Assembly (NCBI GenBank): GCA_028023455.1 | Contig: JAQFVV010006305.1 | Coordinates: 3,897,001-3,961,000, forward strand | Length of the DNA stretch: 64,000 bases | Direction: 5' to 3' | Source: Epiperipatus broadwayi | Lineage: Eukaryota > Onychophora > Udeonychophora > Euonychophora > Peripatidae | Shown here: one piece after another, positions 24,915 through 36,500 of the stretch | Numbering within the stretch: position 1 is the first letter of the stretch | Layout: each line of letters starts with the position of its first letter | The notes under the pieces: model-generated | What the model saw: the letters and a program-made list of their open reading frames with translations, nothing else | Database searches by the model: none | Told to the model about the DNA's origin: nothing | Made by a program: the position numbers and the translations under genes

Positions 24915-25330
24915 CTTCATCAGTGATGAACCTTGGATCTGAGAGCACTGCACCTAGATCTCACCGACAAAGACAATAAGCCAGAAACTAGTTTGGGGAT
25001 ATTGGATCCAATTATGGCCTTCATCAGTGAGGAGCCTTGAATCTCAGAGCACTGCACCTAGATCTCACTGACAAAGGCAATAAGCCAGAAACTAGTCTGG
25101 AGATATTGGATCCAATTATGGCCTTCATCAGTGAGGAGTCTTGGATCTCAGAGCACTGCACCTAGATCTCACTGATAAAGACAATAAGCCAGAAACTAGT
25201 CTGGAGATATTGGATCCAATTATGGCCTTCATCAGTGAGGAGCCTTGGATCTCAGAGCCCTGCACCTAAATCTCATTGACAAAGGCAATAAGCCAGAAAC
25301 TAGTCTGGGGATATTGGATGAGTAGGCACT
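24915..25330 (+). repeat. Tandem array, 4 x 104 bp, inside an F1 element
   Basis: Units begin at 24915, 25019, 25123 and 25227 with CTTCATCAGTGA and have an exact 104-bp period with few substitutions. Each unit contains the minus-strand 5' half of the F1 core (CCTCACTGATGAAGG) joined to a plus-strand hammerhead-like core: CTCA, CTGACAA, AGGC/AGCC stem, AGAAACTAGTC, TGGGGATATTGGAT. The unit therefore looks like the centre of an F1 palindrome that was amplified in tandem. Plus-strand cores have changes at essential positions (CTGACAA for CTGATGA), predicting little or no cleavage. Confidence 0.95.
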
Positions 25331-25470
25331 AGATAGGGATTTTATGGACAAGCCTTCGGGCATCCATTGATTACTCTGATTGGCACTACTGTATGGAGAG
25401 TTTACTTTGTTTAATAACAATTATGTGCTAGTATAAGAGGTAGTGATCATGTGATTTTTAGTGGTATATT
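25331..25470 (+). repeat. F1 right-hand end
   Basis: After the fourth 104-bp unit the sequence continues as the F1 right arm (GATGAGTAGGCACTAGATAG, CATCCATTGATTACTCTG, TATGGAGAGTTT) to ATCATGTGAT. No matching left arm is found upstream of 24915, so the element lost or never had it. Confidence 0.8.
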
Positions 25471-26700
25471 CAATATAGTTATTTTTGAATAAACTTATGA
25501 TTATCTTATTGTTTAAATTGATATTTTGTTTATTGTTGTTGTTGGATATAATTAAATAGTGTATTATAAATTCTATTTTGTTTTTTGATCCATGTATAAA
25601 TATAACTTTTAATAAATAGTTAATGTTTAATTTTTCTGGTTATATAAATATATAATTTATTTAAATTTAAGTATTTTTAATTGTAATAAAAGTTTTTAAA
25701 TAATCTTTATAAATATATATACATTTTTTATTAAATAATATATTATTAATTTTGTTTTTTATTTACATAATGTATGTAATTAAATAAAAATTGTTGTTTG
25801 AGCATTTTTTGCATATATTTAAATATAAATTATAATTTACCAGTATAATTTCATTATTTACAATCTTTATTTTAAGCTTTCCTACTTCTTATCTTGAATT
25901 TAATTATTTTTCTTTTTTCTTTTCATTGCAGTAACTGTTATTTTTGAAATACCAGAACATGGAAAGATTTGATATATATAAATACATGACAATATTGAAT
26001 AATGCTAATTTAATTTACTCCATTTATAAAAAAAAATATGATTTTACAAAATGTTTTTTACTAAATGAGATTTCGATATTTGTGTTCATTATTTTTGATC
26101 GATTTTTTAATCATGTCAAAATTACTTTAGCTTTACCCTTGAGCTTGTTTTTATGAAATCACTATGCTTACAAATTTGATAATTTATATAATTAGACATC
26201 ATTTAATTATAATGAAATGTGATGTTTCTATTGTTTTTTTATTCCACTTTTGAGGAAAATATAAATAAAAGTTAATCTAACAAAAGTATCATAAAATAAA
26301 CTTGCAATTAAAACCAATTTGAATATTAAATGTTCTTTATTAGACCATTAATATAGAATATTTTAATTTCTCATTATATGTATATATGTAGTGCTGATTG
26401 ATATTATTCCATTTTGTTAATGAAATGCATTTGGTATGAAATGCATTTGATATTGACATATATTGCATACCATTATCATAATACATATGTATACAACTTT
26501 TCTTCACTGAAATTAATTTAGGTTTAGTTTGATTGTATATTTATAAATATTGTTAGAATAGTGATCTTAAGAGCTAAAGGTTCTAACTGAGATTTTTTTA
26601 AAAATGTTTCTTTAATCAACTGAACATATTTTGCTTAATTCTTATATTTGGTGCATGAATCTCACATGACTGTGAAATCCATACCACATCATTATTTATG
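25471..26700. other. AT-rich DNA, nothing recognised
   Basis: A 70-codon frame at 25944-26156 has no motif. No repeat structure seen. Confidence 0.5.
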
Positions 26701-26840
26701 ACAATTATATATATATATATATGTTAAAACGAAGATTTGCACGGGTTAAATATATAAAATACATATTTTGCGGGTTCATCCACAAAATATGTATTTTATA
26801 TATATATATAAATAAATAAATATATATATATATATAAATT
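26701..26840. repeat. Penelope 3'-end fragment within AT repeats, forming a hairpin
   Basis: The stretch TATAAAATACATATTTTGCG plus GGTTCATCC (about 26753-26781) is identical to the 3' terminus of the minus-strand Penelope remnant (8363-8392). It is followed directly by ACAAAATATGTATTTTATAT, so ATACATATTTTG and its complement form a hairpin around the GGGTTCATCC loop. (AT)n tracts lie on both sides. Confidence 0.7.
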
Positions 26841-27439
26841 GAAACAGTAAGGTCTGCTTTGCAGATCTTCATTTCACCTTTTCTCACCTATTTCCTACCC
26901 TCATACCTTAATTTGAACCCCAATCTATCGGAGTGTGTCTGCAATATGCTTATATACCAAAAATCCCGCCTAATTTTAAACCATGAGCACAATGCTCATA
27001 TTATATATATATATAACTCATTCCCAAATAAAATAAAATATTATGGATTATGTTTATGTTCACATAATTTTGATTTATTAAAAAGTAGGTTATATAAGTC
27101 GTAATTGCACACATATTATGATATGCATTTTAAAATATATCAAAATTATAAATTGTTAAAGTTATTTTGTTTGAATCTATTTACAAATATATATTACCGT
27201 CATAATATATTTTGATTTAAAATAAAATTCATTAGTAAATATTCGTTTAGTAAATAGATTCAAATATTGCAATTTAAAAGTAAAATAATTTTCGTTTAAT
27301 TTAATAAAAGTCATTCCAAATATTTCTGTTAAAATAAATGAGGGACAATAGTTTAATTAGTTAATATTATATAAGTTTATCTAAAAACAGCAGATGTCCA
27401 CTTAAGGTTTTCTTTAATTAATAAAAGTAATTTTTAATT
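26841..27439. other. AT-rich DNA, nothing recognised
   Basis: Short open frames only; no motif. Confidence 0.5.
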
Positions 27440-29100
27440 AAATCTAGTTTGTAATTCGAATGTCGACAGGGAAATTAACAAAAGAAATTAATTAATGTTG
27501 AATTCCATTAGACATTCGGATAGATTTAATTACAGCTGATAAGTCCGATATATTTTTGTAATGCTCCAGTGCAGTTCTATTGTTAATTTCTAATATAAAA
27601 AGGAGGGTTTTCTTTTGTTCTCCATTCTAATGTTTCTAAGAGAAATCATTCTGAGGTCTAATGTTTCTAACCAAAATTATTGTAGTAATTTGTAAATCTT
27701 GACATGACAGAGTAGAGCGCAAGAAGGCTATTTCTCTCTGGAATGATCATATGCTGCCGTAGACCATCAGAAGTTATCACACAAGGAACCACAGAACTGC
27801 TGCCACTGCCAAAAATATGAACATTTCCAGATTTTGCTGTTAAATTATATAAAAACCTGCCAACCATCAATCTACCCAAAATGCTTCTCCAGAGGTAACC
27901 CTAAATTAACCCAAGAGCTCTTGTGATAACGAACATGCTATAGCTATTTTAAATTGTTTTCTTATATTTCACATAACGTCATTATGTACTTCTTTAAATA
28001 TAATCAATATTTTGCTCTCTATCCTTGGGTTAATATTTCTATTGATTAAGCTTTTTGTTATTTTATTATGATAATGTGTCAGAATCGTCTTTGACTGAGT
28101 GAATTATTCCTTTTGTTGAAAATAAGATGCCACTATGAAGGCATATTTATCTTGCAAATCACTCATTCGAGGGCGATTCTTTTCTTTAATATATAATATA
28201 ATCACATAGTTTAAAATCTACATGTTATTGATTTTAATCTAATATGAGAGTATGTACGAGGTCAATGATTAAATGTGTCCCTTAATGCATGATTGCATAT
28301 ATAAATCTATACTTACTTTTCAAACCCACAAGCATGCATTTTCCTATTTTAACTACCGTGTTCTATTTTAATTACAAAATTCATCATTGACATCGAGAAT
28401 GTGTGGACTCTTTTAAATGAATTTTGGAATTTGATTGGATATTTCTCTTAATCCAAGTAAAACCCATTCAGTATGTATTATATACAATAGTCTCGTATTG
28501 CTGGTAAATGAATTGGTTGTTGAGATCACTTTGCTTTACTTTTCCAAGAATTCTTTACACAGCCAAGTCCATTCTCTTCGCTTATTGCAGTTTCCAGGCA
28601 GAGTGTGTCCACAAATGACACACCTGGGAATTAAACGCAATCGTCACCCAGTCGCTAAGTTTCTGCTGTTCATAAAAATACTTTCCTACGGGTTAGCGAC
28701 AAGATGCCCTCTGTAATCATTCCTGATCTTCAATATTGTTTTATTTTATATTTATTTTTACAAAGCATCTGTGACTTAAACGTGTCACACCCTCCAACTT
28801 TAATAAATTCATTATCAGCAATACTGACCTCCCAATGTAACTTTATTATTATTATCGAATAAATGCTTTGATCACATTCCCACTTTGTTGCTTAGTAAGC
28901 TTTTGTCCATGCCATTCTCGAGATCAATAAACATTATATAACCTGTAATATAAAATATTTTATTAAACTGTTATAATTACTAAAAGCATCTCGCACATGT
29001 TCCTATCTCATCAAGCACATTATCGTAATGCTATTAGCCCGAGGAATAGAATATATCACTTTGCTTTAAATCCTTTTTGTCATTTATTGGAATATAATGC
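27440..29100. other. Island of less AT-rich, complex sequence; no gene assigned
   Basis: The composition is visibly more balanced and CpG is more frequent than in the flanks. Two open frames lie here. 27667-27879 (-, 70 codons) includes the stretch SGNVHIFGSGSSSVVPCV. 28435-28716 (+, 93 codons) includes FPGRVCPQMTHLGIKRNRH. Neither matches a family I recognise and neither has obvious splice or promoter context. An imperfect inverted repeat around GAATGTCGAC/GACATTCGGA lies at 27450-27530. This could be unique host sequence (a regulatory block or an exon) or an old unrecognised transposon. Confidence 0.4.
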
Positions 29101-29329
29101 CCACAATTATTTAATATGCGTCCCTGTCTCATATAAGCAGACAGAGGCATTATATATATATATATTATATAAATAAATTTTGTGAAATTATTTAAAACTA
29201 AATTTGATCACTTATTTTATTTGATTCCTATCACTGTCTCGGTCTATATATATATTTTCTGCATTTCTTTTGTAAATCCATAAACGTTCATTACTCACCC
29301 AAACTTCTTTTAGTATAGAGTCTTTTGTT
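29101..29329. other. Spacer with (AT)n runs
   Basis: AT runs near 29153 and 29245; nothing else. Confidence 0.5.
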
Positions 29330-29545
29330 TCTCCCTGACCACCAGGCACTGGTCAAAGGTTATACTAGTAGTGGCATCAGATGCATTGTCACATAGATGG
29401 CACTGTGAAATTTAGACTTTAGATTCAAACTTAGTATATCTAGAAGGCAACACCTCCTGGAATGTTGTTTCATGTCTGGGGTTTGAATTCTGCAGTGTGT
29501 TAGCGAGATAGACAATTCTGACTGTTACAATATATATATATAATG
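29330..29545 (+). mobile_element. Possible SINE-like repeat ending in GTTACA-(AT)n
   Basis: A B-box-like GGGTTTGAATTCTG lies near 29480, and the unit ends CTGACTGTTACA followed by an (AT)n tail. The sequence is less AT-rich than its flanks. I could not place an A box with confidence and see no target-site duplication, so the call is tentative. Confidence 0.35.
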
Positions 29546-29699
29546 TGATTTAAAAGTTTGTAAAGATTTAGTAAAAAAAGTAAAAGAAAATTTTTTTAAT
29601 TATACAATGAATTATGATTGGAACATTACAAATATCTAAATTTAAAAAAAATTACATCTAAAAATAATCTAGTTGTATAAAGGATGATAAAGGACTAAG

Positions 29700-31390
29700 A
29701 ATGTGTTTATTACTAAAATCTGATTATGAAGATAAAGTTATTGCTCAAATGAATAATCTTAATTTTACAAAAGTTAGCAAAGTAAATATAGAAAATTTGC
29801 ATATTCAATTTATCAATAATATTTTCAAAAAAGCCAACAATAATGTGATTGACAATTCTACTTACTATAAGATTTATCCTTCTGTGCCAATCTGCCCCCA
29901 AGATCTTTTCAAATATAAAATTGCATAAAGAGAATGAAACATTAAGTTAATGATTGATGGGGGGAGTGCATTTTAGTATGAAAGATGTCGATTAATTGAG
30001 AAAATGCTACAAGAAATTCTTGATTTTGGCAAATATACAATATGTTCATCATTTGATTTCGTGAATAAAATCTGTGATATTATCATTGATATAAATGATG
30101 TAATATGTCCTTTAGACATAAGTGAAATGTATGGTTCAATTGATCGAATGGGATCAATTGAAATTAATTCTGACACATTAAATTTAAAAAATGTTAATGT
30201 GCAAATAATAAAATTTATAATTCAAACATTAAGCTTTATTAATAAAAATATTTATGCAGTTTTTAAGAAAAATTTTTATAAAATGGGTAATGGTTGGCCA
30301 ATGGATCTGTCTACAGTTGCTCAAGTATGCAATTTTGCAATTTCTACATACATGTAAAGTATTTAAAAAAAAGGAATGTTATAAAAAATGTTACTTTTGA
30401 TCAGCAATATGTTAATGATGTTGTTTGTGACAAGCCAAATACAATTAAAGATTTATTTAAAGAATTAAATAATATAAATGGTTTAAAATGGGTCAAAACA
30501 GATAAAAATTTAATGTGAATTCAGTTTTTCAATCTTAAGATAACTAGAAATAGATATACGCTAGATTACTATATTACTATTAAACCAATACCAACAAGGG
30601 GTTATATTCCATATAAATCATGAGTACTTATGTCACATAAAATGGCAGGTTTAAAGTCCTTATTTAGAAATGATAATATTTATAAATATTCATCAGATAA
30701 AGGTAAAAATATTGAAATGTATTCTAATGAATAATTGCAATCATATTTATAATACTATTAAAAATTTTAATACAAAATATAAAAATAAAAATATTAATAA
30801 TAAGGTTGATTCTTCTACTAAGAAAAAAATTTGCATATCAATACCATATATTTTGAATCAACAAGCAAATTTCATAAGGAAAATTTATAAAGGTATATGT
30901 GTCATTGCATTTTATGCAGTTCCTACATTAAATAAAGTAATAAATAACTCCAAAGATAAAACCTCATTTATAAATAAAAATTGCATAATTTATGAATGGA
31001 TATGTAGGTATGGTAGCGGATATATAGGAGAATCGATATGTGCATTGGAGAAAAGAATTAAAGATCACTTGCTTTTATTAAAAAGGGTTCATAATACAAA
31101 GCAAAATTGTAAAGATAATAATAATGCAGCAGCTTTCATTTTTTACAACCATAATAAATCATGTATATATGGTTTTAATTTCCATTATAATGTAAAAATA
31201 TTGCAAATTGAGAGAAATAACAATAAAAAGAAAATAAATGAAGCAATGCTAATATATAAATATAAACAGGACTTAATCAATAGGCAGGCAGCAAACGTTA
31301 AGATCATCAAATTATGGGAAGGTTACCCTTTCAAAGTATTAGGTGACAAAGACTACAGGATAGTCAAAATCGCTCCTAAATAACGATTAT
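29700..31390 (+). pseudogene. Penelope-like retroelement with RT and GIY-YIG domains, degenerate
   Basis: This is the fullest Penelope copy in the window. 29701-29928 gives an N-terminal segment ending YKIYPSVPICPQDLF. 30004-30357 has CPLDISEMYGSIDR (RT motif A, normally DxxxLYTNIP-like) and KMGNGWPMDLSTVAQVCNF (motif B). A frameshift near 30350 leads to QQYVNDVVC at about 30402-30428, where the catalytic YxDD reads YVND, then LNNINGLKW. 30670-31383 encodes the endonuclease: SKDKTSFINKNCIIYEW, CRYGSGYIGES, the arginine in LEKRIKDH (about residue 129) and the glutamate in NEAMLIYKYK (about residue 191), ending IVKIAPK. The GIY-YIG frame is open for 237 codons, but the RT is broken by frameshifts, stops and the D-to-N change. 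The LTR retrotransposon starts 84 bp after its stop codon. Confidence 0.85.
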
Positions 31391-31466
31391 ATTTTTTTGT
31401 ATTTTTCAAAATTTTTGATTACTCTATTTACTAATATTTAATTATAAGATTCCCATATATATATAT

Positions 31467-33629
31467 TGTAACGGGCACATACATACGTTACATTATTTTT
31501 TATTAGTAAACATAAAAAAAAAGTTTGCCAATAAAAATTTCTTTTTTAAGAATTAAAAACTGAAAATTAAAAAATCATCTTAAACTGGCATATATATAAA
31601 ATTGCACAGATAAAAAATTATTAAAATAAAACTTTATTAAAAAAAGAATAGTTTAAAACTAAATTTTCAGAAAAGATTTAGAGATAAAAATATATGTTTA
31701 AGTTTGAAAACAAATTAATTAATCTTTTGTAAAATGGAAATGATTATTTTAATTAGTAAACTAGCCTTTGGGCATTTAAATGTATAAGCATCGGTCAGAT
31801 AGGAAAACAATAGAAACTTTTAGCAAATGAAAGAAATCCATCAGGAAATCGGACCTCAACGAAAAGGTTTTCACCATCATGACGTAATGTTGAGTTAATC
31901 CACAAAATTATTATAAAAGGAAAGGTTTGAAAATAAAAGAATTAATTAGTTATTACGATGTGACTATATGTGTTAGTGTGGAGTTGAAGGAGAAGGGATT
32001 GAAAAGACGCACTCTTCAATCCCTTCAGTTTTGTTAAAAAAAAAAAGAGAAATGACATCGTTTTTTTTTTACATTAAGGACCAACTAAACTAAAAGACCT
32101 CCGGATAAATAAATAAAAAACAATGGCTAACTCAACCAATCTTTTAGGACAGCATGGGAATTCATGTTCAAATGGCAAGCAACAGATAAAGATGAACTGT
32201 TTGAAACTGTAAGAACTTTATAATTAATGAACATTAAATTAAAAACTTTCCGTATTTAAAATAATATAGAAATAGAATCCTATCTGACCAACGTTATTTA
32301 TTAATTAGTTATAATTTTATTTAATGTATTTCTTTTGTAAAATCATTTCCATTTATTTATTTATTTGTTCTTTAAGTTTTATTATGATTTCTGTTTTTCA
32401 TTAAACTAGTTATATAAATATTAAACTTAAGTCGGGCGTGAATGGCTATATAGATTTGTAAAGTTATATTAGGGGAGGGTAATCTTAGGTTATTCATTTC
32501 GTAGTTGAATTAGGTCAATGGATTGGATATATTGGTGTAATTAGTAGATGTAGTATGAGATTCGCTAGGGGCAGAATCGCTATTATATGCCGCACACACT
32601 CGTTTTGCCTATGGGAGGAATTATAAGACGGAGACCACAGTTCCTTCCTATGGAGTTTTTTTTTATTGCTCTCATCGTCAGATAGATGTAATATTCCTAT
32701 CTGATGAGAAGCAGTTTCTTCTCTTAACCTAATTGTGCTGCCGTATTCATATTACATTGAACACATCGATATATCAGATGGATTGAAGTTTGGTTTGACT
32801 GCGAACCTTTGGCCTAAGGTTAAACAAGGATTGAATATTTTCTTTTCAAATGCAAATCTATGTAGTCTATTCATACTCGACACTCTAAATAAAGATGCAT
32901 TAAATTTAAGTTGGGTATAGACGCTTGCATGGGTTCGTTACTGGTTGATTATGTTTTTGGTTTTCATATTCGATCAAAATATATATAGACATTCGGTAAA
33001 TACTGATACCTTACGGTGAGTATCTAAAATGTATTTATTCGGATGTCTTTTAAGTTATTGGTGTTAATGCAAGCATCTTATGGTGAATGCTATTGGGTTA
33101 CTTATAAATTTCCCTCTGCAATTGACGGTATCAATGATTTTGTATTTTGATCGTTTATGTTTATTTTGAAATGTTTTTGACCGTGGAATCTATGTAACCG
33201 ATCTATACTCAACATTTTTAAACAAATCTGTGCGAACTAATAATAGTATAAAATTTAAAATGTAAATTAAAAATCTAAAATAAAAGTAAAAATAATGTTA
33301 AATGTTAAAGTAAACATATTAAAATAATAATGTTAAATCTTATATATATATATATATGTGCGTAAATAAATTTTTGTATGTTAATTACTGGCAGTGACTT
33401 ATTTTATTTATTTTTTAATATTGAAATATAATTAGATAAGATATTATATTATTAAATCTCTGCTACTCCCTGAGCTAGTGACTTGGGCTAATGACCGGAA
33501 TCAAAATTTAAAAAAAAAAAATTTTTTTTGACTTACGTATCTGCCTACTTTATAAATTTTTCTAGGTTCAAATGCCTAGATGGCGCCCTGTAGTGCAGAT
33601 CACGTTAAGTCTTTCTCCAGATCATTACA
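31467..33629 (+). repeat. 5' LTR
   Basis: Starts TGTAACGGGC and ends GATCATTACA. It contains a strong hairpin, GAAGGGATTGAA (31992-32003) with TTCAATCCCTTC (32015-32026), then an A run. A second stem is TCAGATAG/CTATCTGA (about 32678-32704). A 61-codon frame (32735-32920) is shared with the other LTR but has no known domain, and I do not regard it as a gene. Confidence 0.85.
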
Positions 33630-33631
33630 AC

Positions 33632-33650
33632 TGGCCACCCAACTTGGGCC
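33632..33650 (+). promoter_or_regulatory. Primer binding site
   Basis: TGGCCACCCAACTTGGGCC begins two bases after the 5' LTR. It resembles the TGGCGCCCAACGTGGGGC-type sites used by many Gypsy-like elements, with several changes. Position and the leading TGG fit priming by a tRNA 3' CCA end. Confidence 0.65.
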
Positions 33651-34160
33651 GATCTATTAATAAAAACCACGTATACCCTGAGTAAATTTCTTTTTTCAAA
33701 ATGAAATATTTTTATCTGTTTACATAAGTCATATACTTTAAATCTTATAAAAGCACTGCCAGAAAGAAATTGCACATATATTAAACATGAGAAAGTATAA
33801 ATAATTTTAAACTGTATTTCGTTAAAAAGAAAGTCAAAAGGTTGCAATTAATATGTTTTTTTTGTTAATATATATTATGCTTTAACGTGTATAGGCGCGC
33901 ACAGCCACGTAAGTTTATGATCGAAATGTGGTGCCTTATGATGAGTACCTTTGGGAATTATGTCAGTGTAACCCTATGTATGCATTTCAATCAGTCATAA
34001 ATAAGTTGGTGGTATATATAATTGTGCTGCAAATATACACGTATAAACCCATTATCCTTAAAACATATTTACCTCAATGCAACCTCTTAAATAAATAATT
34101 TATAAAATTTGCTTGTCATGCCGTGTGTAAAAATAAAATGTATAAAAAAATAGAACTCTT

Positions 34161-34175
34161 GTGGGGAGGAGGTGA
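34161..34175 (+). promoter_or_regulatory. Purine-rich tract, candidate polypurine tract
   Basis: GTGGGGAGGAGGTGAA is the only strong purine run in the internal region. It lies about 165 bp before the 3' LTR rather than directly against it. Either it is not the functional tract, or the true LTR start lies further left and the 5' LTR is truncated. Confidence 0.35.
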
Positions 34176-34338
34176 ACGTAAATGGTCCTTAGGAAAACGA
34201 TAGTCAACATTTTTTTTTTTGGTATATAGTCTTTATACTAACCGAATGTTTTGTAAATTTTGTTAATCGTGTACCGTAATTACTAACCCTAAGTAAAATA
34301 TTTTTTTTTGTTCATTTTTTTAAGCAAGTTTACTGATA

Positions 34339-36500
34339 TGTAACGGGCACATACATACGTTACATTATTTTTTATTAGTAAACATAAAAAAAAAAGTTCG
34401 CCAATAAAAATTTCTTTTTTAAGAATTAAAAACTGAAAATTAAAAAATCATCTTAAACTCGCATATATATAAAATCGCACAGATAAAAAATTATTAAAAT
34501 AAAACTTTATTAAAAAAAGAGTAGTTTAAAACTAAATTTTCAGAAAAGATTTAGAGATAAAAATATATGTTTAAGTTTGAAAACAAATTAATTAATCTTT
34601 TGTAAAATGGAAATGATTATTTTAATTAGTAAACTAGCCTTTGGGCATTTAAATGTATAAGCATCAGTCAGATAGGAAAACAATAGAAACTTTTAGCAAA
34701 TGAAAGAAATCCATCGGGAAATCGGACCTCAATGAAAAGGTTTTCACCATCATGATGTAATGTTGAGTTAATCCACAAAATTATTATAAAAGGAAAGGTT
34801 TGAAAATAAAAAAGAATTAGTTATTACGATGTGACTATATGTGTTAGTGTGGAGTTGAAGGAGAAGGGATTGAAAAGACGCACTCTTCAATCCCTTCAGT
34901 TTTGTTAAAAAAAAAAAAAAGAGAAATGACATCGTTTTTTTTTCTACATTAAGGACCAACTAAACTAAAAGACCTCCGGATAAATAAATAAAAAAACAAC
35001 GGCTAACTCAACCAATCTTTTAGGATGGCATGGGAATTCATGTTCAAATGGCAAGCAACAGATAAAGATGAACTGTTTTAAACCGTAAGAACTTTATAAT
35101 TAATGAACATTAAATTAAAAACTTTCCGTATTTAAAATAATTAAGAAATAGAATCCTATCTGACCAACGTTATTTATTAATTAGTTATAATTTTATTTAA
35201 TGTATTTCTTTTGTAAAATCATTTCCATTTATTTATTTATTTGTTCTTTAAGTTTTATTATGATTTCTGTTTTTCATTAAACTAGTTATATAAATATTAA
35301 ACTTAAGTCGGGCGTGAATGGCTATATAGATTTGTAAAGTTATATTAGGGGAGGGTAATCTTAGGTTATTCATTTCGTAGTTGAATTAGGTCAATGGATT
35401 GGATATATTGGTGTAATTAGTAGATGTAGTATGAGATTCGCTAGGGGCAGAATTGCTATTATAGGCCACACACACTTGTTTTGCCTATGGGAGGAATTAT
35501 AAGATGGAGACCACAGTTCCGTCCTATAAAGTTTTTTATTATTGCTGTCATCAGATAGATGTAATATTCCTATCTGATGAGAAGCAGTTTCTTCTCTTAA
35601 CCTAATTGTGCTGCCATATTCGTATTACATTGAACACATCGATATATCAGATGGATTGAAGTTTGGTTTGACTGTGAACCTTTGGCCTAAGGTTAAACAA
35701 GGATTGAATATTTTCTTTTCAAATGCAAATCTATGTAGTCTATTCATACTCGACACTCTAAATAAAGATGCATTAAATTTAAGTTGGGTATAGACGCTTG
35801 CATGGGTTCGTTACCGGTTGATTATGTTTTTGGTTTTCATATTCGATCAAAATATATATAGACATTCGGTAAATACTGATACCTTACGGTGAGTATCTAA
35901 AATGTATTTATTCGGATGTCTTTTAAGTTATTGGTGTTAATGCAAGCATCTTATGGTGAATGCTATTGGGTTACTTATAAATTTCCCTCTGCAATTGATG
36001 GTATCAATGATTTTGTATTTTGATCGTTTATGTTTATTTTGAAATGTTTTTGACCGTGGAATCTATGTAACCGATCTATACTCAACATTTTTAAACAAAT
36101 CTGTGCGAACTAATAATAGTATAAAATTTAAAATGTAAATTAAAAATCTAAAATAAAAGTAAAAATAATGTTAAATGTTAAAGTAAACATATTAAAATAA
36201 TAATGTTAAATCTTATATATATATATATATATGCGTAAATAAATTTTTGTATGTTAATTACTGGCAGTGGCTTATTTTATTTATTTTTTAATATTGAAAT
36301 ATAATTAGATAAGATATTATATTATTAAATCTCTGCTACTCCCTGAGCTAGTGACTTGAGCTAACGACCGGAATCAAAATTTAAAAAAAAAATTTTTTTT
36401 GACTTATGTATCTGCCTACTTTATAAATTTTTCTAGGTTCAAATGCCTAGATGGCGCCCTGTAGTGCAGATGATGTTAAGTCCTTCTCCAGATCGTTACA
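34339..36500 (+). repeat. 3' LTR
   Basis: Nearly identical to the 5' LTR with matching hairpins (34863-34874 with 34886-34897, and TCATCAGATAG/CTATCTGATGA at 35549-35580). The last bases, CGTTACA, are followed by ATATATATATATTGTAAC, so the junction itself is a perfect palindrome. Confidence 0.85.

Larger units (their letters stand above)
33630..34338 (+). other. Internal region of the LTR element, no coding capacity
   Basis: About 709 bp with no frame resembling a retroelement protein. A minus-strand frame of 80 codons (33605-33847) crosses the LTR boundary and is spurious. Confidence 0.7.
31467..36500 (+). mobile_element. LTR retrotransposon, non-autonomous, with 2.16-kb LTRs
   Basis: Two direct repeats (31467-33629 and 34339-36500) start TGTAACGGGCAC and end TTACA, giving TG...CA ends with short TGTAA/TTACA inverted termini. 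A primer-binding-site-like sequence follows the left repeat. Between them lie only about 709 bp with no gag, protease, RT or integrase, so the element must depend on proteins in trans (the LARD/TRIM type) or has lost its coding part. It sits in an (AT)n tract: ATAT flanks both ends, compatible with a 4-bp duplication but uninformative in such sequence. The LTRs differ by only a few substitutions per 500 bp in the part I compared, so insertion is recent on this window's scale. Confidence 0.8.

Noticed and set aside
24915-25330. CRISPR-like array (regular 104-bp repeats)
   Set aside because: Units are contiguous repeats without unique spacers, in a eukaryotic repeat context; it is a tandem array of a transposon core.
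25232-25420. 62-codon minus-strand frame in the F1 repeat
   Set aside because: It is antisense to the hammerhead-bearing repeat and owes its openness to the less AT-rich repeat sequence.
32697-32726. CTGATGAG followed by a GAGAAG/CTTCTC hairpin in the LTR, a possible hammerhead
   Set aside because: No GAAA follows the hairpin (TTAACC instead) and no stem I partner is present, so the CTGATGA is part of another stem-loop.
32735-32920. 61-codon frame conserved in both LTRs (also 35608-35793)
   Set aside because: Identity follows from LTR duplication. No domain, start context or codon pattern supports coding, and one of the few LTR differences changes a residue.
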